Source of the DNA: Chaunax sp. Z400
Taxonomy: Eukaryota > Chordata > Actinopteri > Lophiiformes > Chaunacidae
Assembly (NCBI GenBank): GCA_037577475.1
Contig: CM075202.1
Coordinates: forward strand, 24,077,729 to 24,141,728
Length of the DNA stretch: 64,000 nt
Direction of reading: 5' to 3'
Each line of letters begins with the position of its first letter. Position 1 is the first letter of the stretch. Made by a program: the position numbers and the translations under genes. This document shows positions 1-11,800 of this stretch, piece by piece. The notes beneath the pieces are model-generated. The model did no database searches. It was not told where the DNA came from and saw nothing but the letters and a program-made list of their open reading frames with translations.

Positions 1-2443
1 GGTGGTGTCACCCTTCATGTTCCTGGCTTCCTGGCTTTCTGGATGCAGCGTGTTGTAAATGTCTGTGATGGATGGGAGAAAGGTTCCAGTGATCTTTTCA
101 GCTGTCCTCACTACCATCTGCAGATGGTGCAGTTCCCAAACCAGGCAGTTATGCAGCTGCTCAGGATCCTCTCTATAGTCCCTTTGAAGAAAGTGGTAAG
201 GATGGGGATAATGGACCTCAGCCTGCGCAGGTAGTAGAGGCATTGCTGGGCTTCATGGTGGAGCTGGTGTTGAAGGACCAGGTGAACACAAAGGAATTTG
301 GTGCTCTCTACGATCTCTATAGGGGGGTCTGTTTTGTCCATCTTCAGAGATAGCTTGTTGGCTCTGCACCAGTCCGTTAGCCGCCCCACCTCCCTTTATG
401 CGGACTCATTGTTGTCCCACCACGGTTCAGCGAACTTGATGTGGTGAACAGCACTGGGCTGAGTGCCCTAAGGGGCCCCAGTGCTCAGTGTGATGATCTT
501 GGAGATGCTGCTTCCAATTCGGACTGACTGCGGTCTCCCAGTCAGGAAGTCCAGGATCCTACTGCAGAGAGAGGTTTTCAGGCCCATCAACTCAGCTTTC
601 CTGTCAGGTGGTGGGGAATTACTGTATTGAATGCTGAGCTGAAGTCTATGAACAGCATTCGGATGTAAGTGTTCTTCCTGTCCAGGTGGGTGAGGGCCAG
701 ATGTAGGGTGGTGGCAATGGTCATCTGTTGAGCGTTTGTGATGCAATGCAAACTGCAGAGGGTCTTGTGAGGGGAGCAGAAGGGTCTTGATGTAACTGCT
801 GATGAGCACTTCATTATGATGGGTGTGAGTGCAACGGGACGGAAGTCATTGAGGCAGGATACTTAGGACTTCATTGCCCCGGGATGATGGTGGTGGTCTT
901 GAGGCATGTAGAGACTATAATGCTGCTCAAGGAGATGTTGTAGATGTCTGGGAGAACATCTGCCAGCTGGTCTGCACATCCCTTGAGCACCATAGCAGGG
1001 ATATGGTCCATCCAGCCGCTTTGCGTGGGTTGACTCTGCATTTTCCTTACATCTGCTGTGTTAGACACAGCACCTAGTTATGCAGAAGGGGGGTTGGACT
1101 TCCTTGCTGCAGCATCGTTTTAAGCCTCGAACTGGACCTAGAGGTTGTTTAGCGCATCTGGGAGGGAGGCATCACTGTCCTGGAAGTGGCTGTGGATTCT
1201 GTGTTAATCATGCCATCCCTAGAGCAATTACCCTCTACTGTCCTCTGACCTTCCTGAGCACCGTAGGCTCAGAGAATTGCCCTCATTGAACTCCTGACCA
1301 TTCCACAACCCAGGAAAAGCGAATTTCAGACATGAGGAAATGTTCTAATTCATACATTGATTTCTTCCACAAGTACTTTGCCGCTTTGATGGCTTGGGAC
1401 AGCTTGGCCCTTGCTGTTCTTAGGACTGCCTTGTCACCCATTGTATGTTGCTGTAGATTCTCATTCATCCAGGTCATGGTAACCCTTGAAGGTCGAATCT
1501 GAAGCAACTGGACTTCTGTGTAGGGTTTGAAGATGTTTCATCCAAGAGGCTTCTTCAGTTATAGCTGGCTGGTGGGGAGCTTCAGATATTTAAACTCTTC
1601 TGAGGTCGCTATGGTCATACGAGTCATTAAGGTCACACGTTTACAGTTGACTCAAAAGAATTATCATGGGTTGTTACAGTCGTTGAAGACACAAGTGATT
1701 TGTCTATTTGGTTGGCCGATGATTTCCCCCGTTCTGAAGGCAGTGTCACAGGTCCTCAGCAGTGCCCACGCCCCTGCAGTCATCGACGGCTTCTGGTTGG
1801 AGCATGAGGTGATGGTCTAGGAGACAGTGACATCATTAGTGCACTTGCTGATGTAGCCGGTCACTGATACAGTGTATTCCTCCAAGCTGGTAAAATTGCC
1901 TTCTGTTGCGGCCTCCCTGAACATTTGCCAGTCTGTGTGTTCAACACAGTTCTGTAGAGCAGAGACAAGCTTGTCTAGCTGAATTGTGGTGTCCGGAACT
2001 CCGTCGTTGAGCCACGTTTCCATGAAAATAAATACAAAGCAGTCTATAACCTCATGCCTTGTAGCCTGCTGAAGACGTATGTAGTCCAGCTTGTTATCCA
2101 GCGAGCTGACATTGGAAAGCAGGATGGATGGGAGGGCCGCCTGGCTGGGGTTTGTTTTTAGCAATAAACCCATGCTCTCTTTCTGCGCTTATGCTTCCTC
2201 ACACACTGCTTCCTGCATCCCCTCCTGTCACCCTTAGCCTCAGGTGACATTGAGGGTTGTAAGGCCTTGTTCCTGCAGCAGGTCAAGCTCGCGGAGCCTT
2301 TCCAACACATCGCTGTCTAGATTGGTGTTTCGTTTATTTCTGAACTGTAGTAGTGTCCGGCGATGGTAAACATGAACACTAGTTGCTACGATATCTGTGT
2401 GATGAACAAGAGTTGGTCTACGAACAAAGATAGCACCAGCCAT
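1..2443 (-). mobile_element. Decayed L2/CR1-type LINE, truncated by the window edge
   Basis: Antisense pieces of one non-LTR retrotransposon appear in order from right to left. They are an N-terminal leader (2443-2240), the start of an apurinic endonuclease with its METWL motif (2173-1987), a linker (about 1985-1730, then about 1450-1283), reverse transcriptase N-terminal part (1068-871), middle part (809-468, with LDFLTGRPQSVRIG and an STGAP box) and C-terminal part (389-111, with YYLRRLRSI). The pieces lie in different frames with stops between them. Most of the endonuclease is deleted, because residues just after METWL join directly to linker sequence. A foreign block of about 280 bp interrupts the linker near 1450-1730. 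The layout matches the intact LINE at 12915-16309 but the copy is much older. It cannot make protein. Confidence 0.85.
1450..1730. repeat. Unidentified repeat inserted in the LINE linker
   Basis: The LINE linker reading frame stops matching at about 1730 and resumes at about 1450. The intervening DNA contains the stretch GATGTTTCATCCAAGAGG near 1531-1550, which I associate with a common dispersed fish repeat. Ends are approximate because no duplication could be fixed. Confidence 0.4.
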
Positions 2444-2508
2444 TTCGGTTGGGGTTACTTCACTTTCTGTTCATGCTTTATGAAATAGTAATTCATTAGG
2501 TTCAATTT

Positions 2509-2541
2509 AACATTTGAACAATGTTAAATTGTTCAAATGTT
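2509..2541. repeat. Perfect 14-bp inverted repeat with 5-nt loop
   Basis: The left arm AACATTTGAACAAT (2509-2522) and right arm ATTGTTCAAATGTT (2528-2541) are exact reverse complements around GTTAA. The palindrome ends one base before the SINE head, so it may have been the insertion target or arisen during insertion. Confidence 0.85.
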
Positions 2542-2735
2542 GGCGGCTGTGGCTCAGGAGGTAGAACGGTCACTCACGGAACAAAAAGTCTGTGGTCTTC
2601 AAGTCGAAGTATCCTTGAGCAAGATACTGAACCCAAATTTGCTCCCCGGGTGCCGTAATGTAGTGGCAGCCCACTGCTCCTCAGGGATGGGTCAAATGCT
2701 GAGAAAGAATTTCCCCCTGTGGGATTAATAAAGTA
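2542..2735 (+). mobile_element. tRNA-derived SINE, sense copy
   Basis: The head GGCGGCTGTGGCTCAGGAGG resembles a tRNA 5' half with a box A (TGGCTCAGGAGG). The box B region near 2595-2610 is degenerate. A conserved body follows (GAGCAAGATACTGAACCC near 2618), and the tail CTGTGGGATTAATAAAG ends in an A-rich stretch. A second copy lies in the opposite orientation at 19781-19990. The tail resembles the 3' end of the LINE at 12915, which suggests that LINE machinery mobilises it. It has no coding capacity. Confidence 0.85.
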
Positions 2736-3081
2736 TCTAAAAAAAATTATTATTATTCTGTTTCTCAACATGAAACAGTTCTCTCCTTCACATGATATTT
2801 GTGCAAAATATGATTAATTATAAAGAAATAATTTATTATAATATACATTATACATATATCATTCATTCAATAAATAAATAAATAATTAATTAATTAATAA
2901 TAATAAAAATAAAAATTTCAAATATTGAAAGGCTAATTCTTATTGAAAATTCTTTACATTTTGTTTGATCAAATCATTACTGATACCACTCTAGTGTTAC
3001 TATTTGTTATTTTGATTGGAAGAGCTCATAGCATTTTATAAATCTGTTGTGATATTTTTCAAAATCACCACATACTACCAC
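2736..3081. other. AT-rich spacer with simple repeats
   Basis: The stretch contains (ATT)n just after the SINE tail and AATA/AATT runs at about 2868-2920. I see no coding or structural signal in the rest. Confidence 0.6.
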
Positions 3082-3158
3082 ATTACTGAACATGTAACAT
3101 ATAGACTATAAGTTACATACTCAGGAACATATAGACTACAAGTTACATGTTCAGTAAT
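3082..3158. repeat. 17-bp inverted repeat enclosing a short direct repeat
   Basis: ATTACTGAACATGTAAC (3082-3098) is the exact reverse complement of 3142-3158. Between them a unit containing ACATATAGACTA is present twice, at about 3097 and 3127. Confidence 0.75.
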
Positions 3159-3350
3159 AGACTAGAAGTCTAGACCTAGTCGGTATGTTACGTTATGTTA
3201 AAAGTAGAACATAAGGCTTTGTCATCATGGAATTGCTAGTGTCATTGCCAGTTTCCAAGAGATGCTGTTGTCATTTTCACACCCAGCATCCATGTTGTGT
3301 TAGAAGCAAAGATGCTTTTACCCATATGTGCATCATGTTAGTTTTGGTGT

Positions 3351-3452
3351 TAAAATGAAGTGTGTTAAGGTGTTAAAATGAGCTATGGTCAGGTGTTAAA
3401 ATGAGGTGTTAAAATGAGGTGTGGTCAGGTGTTAAAATGAGGTGTGGTCAGC
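3351..3452. repeat. Short minisatellite, GGTGTTAAAATGAG units
   Basis: About five copies of GGTGTTAAAATGAG, spaced 16-25 bp apart and some followed by GTGTGGTCA, are in tandem. No coding content. Confidence 0.75.
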
Positions 3453-4385
3453 AGCATTGTTGGAGCATTGCTATCTTCAGGCAGCAGAAAGTGATTTGAA
3501 CCATTGACCAACAAACACCTGCTCTAAAGTCAATGCTGCAGTATTTTTACTGCTATTTAAAGGACGCATCAGATGAAACTGCATAGGAGGCTTTACAACG
3601 CACTACACTCTCTACATTCAATAATTTCATAAATAATCTCAATAAGTCGATGTGGAAAGAAACACCCTAATACAATATCAATAAAAACCATGATTCTGCA
3701 TCTATGAGTTTCTGGGTTGTTGCTCTGACCTGAGACAGTGTTCTCGTTCCCAGTCTGGAACTAATTTTTCTGATTAGTTTGACACCATGTGAACACAACA
3801 TCAGACACATACTGCTGTCTACTTTGTCCTGTCGCTCTGACGATGTTATATCTACTGTTTGCTAGCAGTATGGATAGAGCTGTGAACAGAGAGGACACAG
3901 TACACCAGAGAGGTGCTGCTGAGTCTGAACTTTAACTGCCGTGCCCAGTTCATGGATGGTTTTGGAGCTCCGTGTGGTCTGGATCAGAGGACAGAACTAA
4001 TGAAGAAAACTAAAGGTGGTGGGTATGTTTACATCTTAATAAACAATACTGTAAGTCTGTGACTGTCACAGAACACATCTTATGCTAGATGTGGACCTTT
4101 ATATCACTGCAGCCTTTTTACCTGTCCCAGCTGTTTGACATGGACCAAAAGGATGTTAGAAGACTTTCCTTTCAGTCAAAGTAAAAAAGAGTCACATGAC
4201 AACATCATGAGTGTAGGATCTATGAGGATCACTTGGCTTCACTTTCTTTTTAAACATCTAGAGGGAAATGGCTCTCAGACTTTTATTTATTTGTTCAACC
4301 CCAGGAGGCTGTCAGAATAGTTAGATTTGATCAACGATCTTGTGGGCACGAAAACATGAGTTAAATAGGGTCACTATAAAAGGGA
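3453..4385. other. Unannotated spacer
   Basis: Unique-looking AT-moderate DNA. The only ORF of note (4135-4320, 61 residues) has no recognisable domain, and I do not call it a gene. Confidence 0.5.
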
Positions 4386-4389
4386 AACA

Positions 4390-4580
4390 GGGTATAACTT
4401 CTGTTCATACATAGTAAAAAGAAAAATCAGAGAAAAACTTGTTTGCCATCAAACTTGCTCACTTATAAATAAAACTAAGCATGAAACTTTATTTTACAAA
4501 CTTTTCCAGTTAAGTTGTAGTTTAATTCTGTGTGCCTGTACAAAGGCACACTGACTATTCTTCGTCATACTTACTCTGCC

Positions 4581-4613
<33 letters not shown>

Positions 4614-6540
4614 CACTTATTTGCTGTGTAACTAGTCTCGCAGTGTTGTCAGCACATGCACAAGACATACATCAAACTGTGTGGCTCGATCAGGAATAGT
4701 CTGCTATGACTTTTAGTAATGATTGGCAAAACAGTTTTTGCAAATCTCGCAAAAAACTGCAAAGAATTTTCCCATAAGAAATAATGGGAAAAGATCTCAA
4801 ACCCACCCTACTTTGAGGCTCTGTAAGTTTGTCCCCCCCCTTCACATAGAAACATCATTCAAAGTTTAAACAAGCAACAACAATTGGGACTTTATTCTTC
4901 TGAGTTGGCATTTTGATATCTAAAACGGTTTTCACACAATCACAGTTTAAGTTTGGGGTAATTTCTGCTCCCTTTCAGATTTATAGTGTGAGTGTGTATT
5001 GCACAGAGCTAGAGTTTGGTCACATGACCTTAGAGTGGAGAGCAGATGACAAGTCGTCTAGAAATTTCCCAAACAACTCTCCATGAATCCCACAATCCTG
5101 ACTCCCAATCCATAATATGTATATCAAACCATAGGAAAATTAAAATTTAATTTCTTGCGAAATTTTCTAGTTTGTGAAAATAAGCTTCTTTCGCAGAGAA
5201 AAGGTCCAATATGAAGATGTAGGCTATTGTAACAAAAATGAGACATGAAATTCAGAGAAAACATTGTTTGCCATCAAACTTACTCAGTTGTAAATAAAAC
5301 TAAGCATAAAACATGATTTTACAAGCTTTTCCAGCCAAGTTGTAGCCTAATTTGTAAAAAAAAAGAAAAAAAAGAAGCTTCTTTCGCAGAGAAAAGGCCC
5401 AACATGAAGATGTAGGCTATTGTAACAAAAATGAGACATGAAATTCAGAGAAAACATTGTTTGCCATCAAACTTACTCAGTTTTAAATAAAACTAAGCAT
5501 GAAACTAGATTTTATAAGCTTTTCCACCACAATTTGTGAAAATAAGCTTCTTTCACTGAGACAAGGCCAATATGAACATGTATGCTATTATTACTAAATA
5601 TGACATAACATTTAGAGAAAACATTGTTTGCCATCAAACTTACTCAGTTGTAAATAAAACTAAGCATGAAAATCAATTTTACAAGCTTTTCCATCCAAGT
5701 TGGAGCTTACTGTTTAAAAATCATCTTCTTTCACAGAGAAAAGGCCAAAATGAAGATGTAGGCTATTGTAACTAAATAAGACTTGAAGTTTAGAGAAAAC
5801 CTTGTTTGCCATCAAACTTGCTCAGTTTTAAATAAAACTAAGCATAGAACTTGATTTTACAAGCTTTTCTAGCGAAGTTGTAGCCTATATTGTAAAAATC
5901 ACCTTTGTTCCATGAAAAGGCAAACATGAACATGTATGCTAGTCTCACTAAACATGACATAACATTTAGAGAAAACATTGTTTGGCATCAAACCTACTCA
6001 GTTTTTAATGAAACTAAGCATGAAACTTGATTTTACAAGCTTTTGCAGAAAATAATAAATAAGCTTCTTTCGCCGAGACAAGGCCAATATGAACATGTAT
6101 GCTACTGTCACTGAATATGACATGAAATTTAGAGAAAATCTTGCTTGCCATCACACGACTCAGTTTTTAATAAAACTAAGCATGAAACTTGATTTTACAT
6201 GCTTTTCCATGAAAGTTGGACCTTACTTTGTAAAAATCAGCTTCTTTGACAACGAAAAGCCCAATATCAACATGTACGGTATTGTTACTAAATAAGACAG
6301 GAAATTTAGAGAGAACCTTGTTTGCCATTAAACTTGTTTACTTTTTAAATAAAAGTAAGCGTGAAACTTGATTTTACAAGCTTTTCCAGCTAAGTTGGAG
6401 CTTAATTTGTAAAAATCAGGCCAATATAAAGATGTAGGCTATTGTAACTAAATAAGACATGAAATTGAGAGAAAACCTTGTTTGCCAAAGCATGAAACTT
6501 GATTTTACAAGCTTTTCCAGCCATGTAGCGTAATATAATT
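4390..6540 (+). repeat. Tandem array of a ~165-190 bp repeat, sense orientation
   Basis: About nine diverged copies are recognised by anchors such as ACTAAGCATGAAAC (near 4468, 5300, 5493, 5660, 5838, 6012, 6176, 6355 and 6487), TTTGCCATCAAAC and AAGCTTCTTTCGC. Spacing is 163-192 bp apart from the interrupted first interval. The same family occurs in inverted orientation at 38600-39925. Short ORFs in the array are accidental. Confidence 0.85.
4525..5165. repeat. Insertion interrupting the ~170-bp repeat array
   Basis: Repeat sequence stops near 4525 and resumes near 5165. The intervening ~640 bp contains an (ATT)n microsatellite at about 4579-4612 and a small hairpin around TTCCCATAAGAAATAATGGG (4770-4790). 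It may be a nonautonomous element, but I found no clear terminal repeats. Confidence 0.45.
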
Positions 6541-6812
6541 CCAATATGAACATGTTTGCTTTTTGTCTAAGTAGAACATGAAATCTAGAGGAAAACGTTG
6601 TTTGCTATCTAAAAAAAAAGGTTTAAAGAAAAGTCTATAAATGACAAACAATAACCTATGAAGAAAAATGCATTGGAAGACAAAATATGGTGAAAAATGA
6701 GAAGCTTTTTGATGAAGAGTAGTTGTTAATATTATTCTTGCAGTAAGCAAGTGCCCCACCGGTTCTTGGGTCGGATAAATGAAAATGTCATTAGCCCAGG
6801 TCAAGTCAGGTT

Positions 6813-7033
6813 TGTCGAGGGCTCAAGAACTCTTTGCTTATTGGAGGAGCTGAGAAAGAATCCGGCAGTGTTCATGTTAGTACATGTACATGTTAGTCAG
6901 TGAGGAGAAGCCGCTTCAGGCTAAGGATCTAGCCAGTCTGTCTCAAGCGGACTTTTCTGTGCAGGGCAGCAACCGAAGAGCCAGCGAAAACATGACAATA
7001 TGCTTTTGGAGTGATTGGTTAATTGATTTTAAA
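6813..7033 (+). pseudogene. Decayed exon resembling HECT E3 ligase-like genes
   Basis: An acceptor-like CAG at 6810-6812 is followed by a frame reading FVEGSRTLCLLEELRKNPAV. A short duplication around CATGTTAGTA (6872-6900) shifts the frame, after which it reads LQAKDLASLSQADFSVQGSN and then CFWSDWLIDFK. It ends at a GTAAAC donor near 7034. The pattern (a GSN.R motif followed by FW.D.L.D) resembles the multicopy fish proteins annotated as HECT-domain, G2/M-specific ubiquitin ligase-like. That match is from memory of the family. I found no neighbouring exons, so this is probably a fragment. Confidence 0.45.
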
Positions 7034-7642
7034 GGTAAACTATCTATTGTATTACTTACAATGCTAAGTACTTCATAAGTACAATGTGTAGACAGACTCC
7101 CTTATACTTTTTCCATGTTGTGCTTTAGTGTTTGACAAAAAATACTTGATTGAACCTTTTTTTTTAAACTTTCATTATAAAAGCTGTCAATGTCAGTGTG
7201 GAGATTTTTCCAAATAAACAGAAAAGAGAATAAATTCAATCAACATAACTCAAAATAAATGGATTGTTATTAACAGCTTTACAGGCAAAATTTAAAGAAT
7301 TGCACATAACTTGCTCATACAGTACAAATTCAGATCCTCCATAAAGCCAACAAATCTTTCCAGAGGCAGACACATGCCCAATAATCCTCCATTATCCATA
7401 GATAATATTTATGACACCTTCAGTAGATACATGACAGAGGGAATTCTGCAGGCGTTGTGTAAACACACGTTGTGTGAATAGTATGTGTTAGTTTTAGTTC
7501 ACTAACAAAACTGGTGTTTCTGTGTAGAAAGTTGTTAGTACTGATGTACACTAACTGTAAACACAATTCATAGTCACCAAAGTATGGCATCAAGTGATCA
7601 TATGTGGTGTGTATAGGACAAGCTCTGAGTAGTACAGACTAC
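7034..7642. other. Unannotated spacer left of the 10-kb element
   Basis: AT-rich DNA without recognisable coding or repeat structure. Confidence 0.5.
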
Positions 7643-7650
7643 ACATCTGT
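7643..7650. repeat. 8-bp target-site duplication, left copy
   Basis: ACATCTGT directly precedes the element end ACACTG. An identical ACATCTGT follows the right end at 17913-17920. Confidence 0.8.
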
Positions 7651-8229
7651 ACACTGTAAGAAATGTCCGTAAAATTAACAGGGAAGTTCTGTAAAATCAT
7701 GACATCAAAAAAATGTAAATGTAAAAACAATAAAGCGTTGTTTAATTTACAGTAATATTTAGTAAAATACTTAACTAAACAAAACCGTTATTTTTAAGGT
7801 AATAATATGTTAAATTAATTGTATTTCTTTGTAGAATTTACAGATTACCGTAGTTTAAACATAAAAAATCAGTAATACAAAAAACAATGCAGTGCAGCTA
7901 AAATAACGATGACATCAGGTTTTTTTAACGGAACAAACTGTAATATTTTTGCTCACAATCTGTATTTTAATTTACAGATGAGACAAATACAGTAAATACA
8001 ATGTTAATGATATGGTTAAATAAACCAGGGGTGAGACCGTTTAGAATTGAGTTGGGTAGTAGTAAAACTAGGCCTAAGTAGTGCTAAGTATTAAGTCACA
8101 AAAGAGTGAATTGTATAGGAATAGTTTTTTCGTAGTCTCTGTGATAAAAATAACTCATAATAACAAGTCATTACTTTGCCGCATAAATGAACACTCTGGT
8201 TGAATTTGAACCTGTATGAGCTCAGCCTC

Positions 8230-8373
8230 AGCCATTCACTGAGCAGCAGAGATCGGTTCTCTTCATTGATTGGACTACTGGATCGTCGTGGGCGGAGCTA
8301 ACACGTCAAGGTTGGTCATCATACCTTAGCGCTCTTTCCGTGCGGACTCTGAGGATTATTATCTGAAAGTCAG
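8230..8373 (+). promoter_or_regulatory. Putative promoter and non-coding first exon
   Basis: An inverted CCAAT box (GATTGG, near 8268) and a GGGCGG box (near 8291) precede a sequence that ends at a strong splice donor, CAG|GTATGT, at 8373/8374. This fits a 5' untranslated exon of the gene starting at 8807. The transcription start is not defined by sequence alone. Confidence 0.5.
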
Positions 8374-8806
8374 GTATGTAACGCTAACATTTCACTTCTT
8401 TTAAGCCTAATATACATGACTGTTGTGTAAAAATACCAGTGTCTGTTAAAGAGGGCTTTTTTTAACAGTTCTAGCACGGTGTCAAGGCCTTAATTAGTCT
8501 GCTGTGTTTCATGATTTAAGCTACACTTGTTTTTCCTGCCTGGTGTTTAGCGGTGGTTTGTGCAGCGTCAAAGGTAAAAACTTAACAGATGCCAATTCTG
8601 TTCGTGTATTAAAATTATTTGCTGTAGCATAACAACAGTAACATTAAGGAGTTGTGTATTTCCACCTGGAGTTAGCACGAATTAACCCGACCGTCCTCTC
8701 ACATGTCTTTGAGCTGCAGCTAGCAGTCTTCTTAAGTGTGCTGGGATTTGAAGCGCCATTTTAAGAGGGAAGCACTTAAAAATCTGTGGGTTAGCCTAGC
8801 TAAAAG

Positions 8807-11800
8807 ATGACTACCTGTCGTTTTTGCAGTAAAACATTAGATACATTGAGGAGCTATGTGCTGCATTGTATAGTACATAGGAACGAACCTCGCTGTTTTT
8901 TCAAATGTCTTGGCGGTGACTGCGCGCGGACATTTTGTACTTGCTCTTATTTTAAAGCTAATTTCTATCGTGTGCGTAATGTCTCTGTACCCTCTGTTAC
9001 TGCCAGAGTGCTAGTTACAAATTTCAAATGCGCGGTTTCACTATGTGAGCGCCAATTTGACACTGTGAAAGAGCTGATAGCTCACTTAAAGGAGCATTTA
9101 GCAGAGGGGCGACCTGTGGCATGTCCAGTGACTGGATGTAAAAATATGTTTACTGTGAAATCATCATTTACTGCTCATGTGTCCAGGAAACATAGAGCAT
9201 GTTCAATGGAGAGCATTAGTGACATGTACAGGGAAACTGTTCCTCCATCCTCTCCTGTCATTGCATGTGAAGATGCTTCCCACATGTCAAGTGATTTAAC
9301 AACAAATGAAAGTCTTGAATTGCCACAGAATTTTAGGGAGATCTTTCTTAGGAATTTAAGTTTATTTTACCTTAAGTTGCAAGTGTTTTTTCAAAGTAAG
9401 CATAATTTTGGCTTCCTTTGGTGGAGAAACCATACTAAAAATTTGTGCATTTTTTAGTATTTCTCTATGCAGAGAGAAAGACTAAATTTATTAATATGAA
9501 TGTGACGGAGGCTTTTTCTTATAAGATGCACAGAAATAATGTGTAAATCATAAGCTACATTATATACTCAAGGTATATGTCCTCTTCCATGATGTATACT
9601 ATAGCTTGACAGTTAACTTTAGTCTCTCATTTGCAATGTCGTTCTTCTTTGATCCCAGAAATGATGGACTTGGAGCAATCATTTCTGCGCCGTGCTATCA
9701 GTGAGGTCTTACCTGACCTCCCAGAGATGAACAAAGATATCATAGAAGAGACCTTACAATCCCTTGGTGTGGAGACTTCTGATGATTTTCGGTTCATTGA
9801 GGAGGCGGATTTGCTGTCTGCGTTGAGGCCAGTTCAAGCCAGAAAAGTCATTGCTGCTTGGAAGCTAAAATGTAGGTCAAGTATTGTAACCCAGGAGGCA
9901 ACCAGTGGCCAGAGTAGCCTGCATTAAAGATCAATTAGAAAAACAGAACTATTCATATTTTTATACTCTGTTCCTGATAAGTGTATTTGTGTTTGCAGAC
10001 CAGACGCCTGAAACCAGCAACTCCTCTGTTAGTGGCTCCCCAGGACCTTCGGCATCTTTCCAGTCTCTGTCACCCAGAAGTTCGCCATCAACCTCTACCA
10101 ACAGCTGCCAAAGCTCTGAAAAGGATTGGGTGGATACCTTTATGATACCATGGGACAGGTTCCCAGAAGAGCTGGTACAGTCATTAGAGCGAGGAAAACG
10201 ACCAAGTCCACGGGCAAGAAGGGAGATGGTCCGCATTGTGGTTCAAGCGATGATGCAAAAAAAGTCTGGCACAAGTAAAAGGAACTTTACTGAAGTTGCC
10301 AAACAAATGGTGGCAAAATATCCTAAATCATTGCAAGACGTGATAGGTGGTGATGTGATTGGTCCAGGGTATCATTCTCTAGCCAAGCAATTACAAAATC
10401 GAATAGAGAATGTGAAGCGTTCTACTAGCCTTAAAATAAGAAAACGCAAGCATCACACCGATGATACTGATACCGATCAAGTCCTTCCTGAACAGAGAGC
10501 AGAAGTACAAGATACCTATGGGTGCATTAAGTGGGATGTAAAATTCCTGCCCCTTGGAGAGACCACAGAGACCCAGCATGAGAAGAACAAAAGACTGAAG
10601 AAGATGTCTTTGCAAACTGAAAAAAATCCAGAAGAGGTCAAACATCTGATGAAGTTGACGTTTTACTCCCAGCGTAAACAAGTCAACCAGGGAAAAAATC
10701 TAAAACGCCTCCAGGAAGAGTGGCCGTTTTTGTTCAATGAACTTGGCATGGCAGTCCACTTTAAAGAACTCACTGGAATTGAGCTTAAACAAACCTTCAT
10801 ACGGAATGTGGATCTTAAGGGGAAACGGCTCCTGAACTACATGAATGCAGTTTGTTTCAACAAGTGCAAAAAGTTTTTACAGGCTCTAACAAAGCTGAAA
10901 GTGTTGGGGGGAGAGCTGAGTGGCTGCTCTGAAGACGTTAAAGAGATGGTGCTGCTTCTGCTGTCCTACTTTGATGAGAATGAAGATGCAATGTTCTGCT
11001 ACGTGGAGGACACATGCCTGGCAGGGGAAGTACCGATGGATTCAGTTCCTGTGACACTAACCATTGTTGTGTGTGGTAAGTTTTTTTTGTCTAGCCTTTC
11101 TATCATTCTAGTCTTTTTCCTAACCTCCTTGATTTCTTAAATTGTCTTTTGTACTACTTTCTTTCGAGTTGCACATCAATTATATCACATTTCATTATTA
11201 TAAAAGTTTAGTTTTTAATTTTATATGTTTTTCTCATTAGGACGATCCTGCTATTCCGCAGGAAGATTCATGCTGAGTCTGGATCGACAGATTGTACACG
11301 ACAACATCTCCTCCTTCATTTCTGCCCTGATGTTTGGGAGCTATTATTGCTTCAACATCCATTACCCATCTGAGCTGGCCTCAACCCTGGAGTTTCTGCA
11401 GAGGTGAGTTTTTTGGAATTCGCTTTATGCAACATTTTCACATGTTTGAATTGAAAGAATTCTAAAGTAGCAAATAGCTGCTGCAGTGACATGGGGGTTA
11501 GAAGAGTATGAAATAACCATAATAAACATGTATAATAACAAATAACTAGCTATTATTAGCTATTATGATTTAAAAATGTGGTGTGTGTAATATTTAGTGG
11601 CACCTAGAGGTGAAGTTCCAGATTGCAACTGATTTTGCATCCAAGACTCTACGGTAGTATCTAGCACAAGAAAAGCAACTGTGAACCTTGCCGTCAAAGA
11701 AGGGAAGCCATAAAGACACGACTCGTGAAACCGAGAGGTAAACTGGTGGGCTCTGTGCAGACTGGCGACTAATGGCTGCACCGTGCTGCACAATATGCTC

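Noticed and set aside
8807..9457. Single-exon 216-residue zinc-finger protein
   Set aside because: The last residues come from reading past a strong GTAAGC donor at 9396; splicing to 9659 keeps the frame and gives the SAM-like domain.
9905..11140. Single-exon 411-residue protein
   Set aside because: Its first residues are intron sequence before the acceptor at 9998 and its last are past the GTAAGT donor at 11076.
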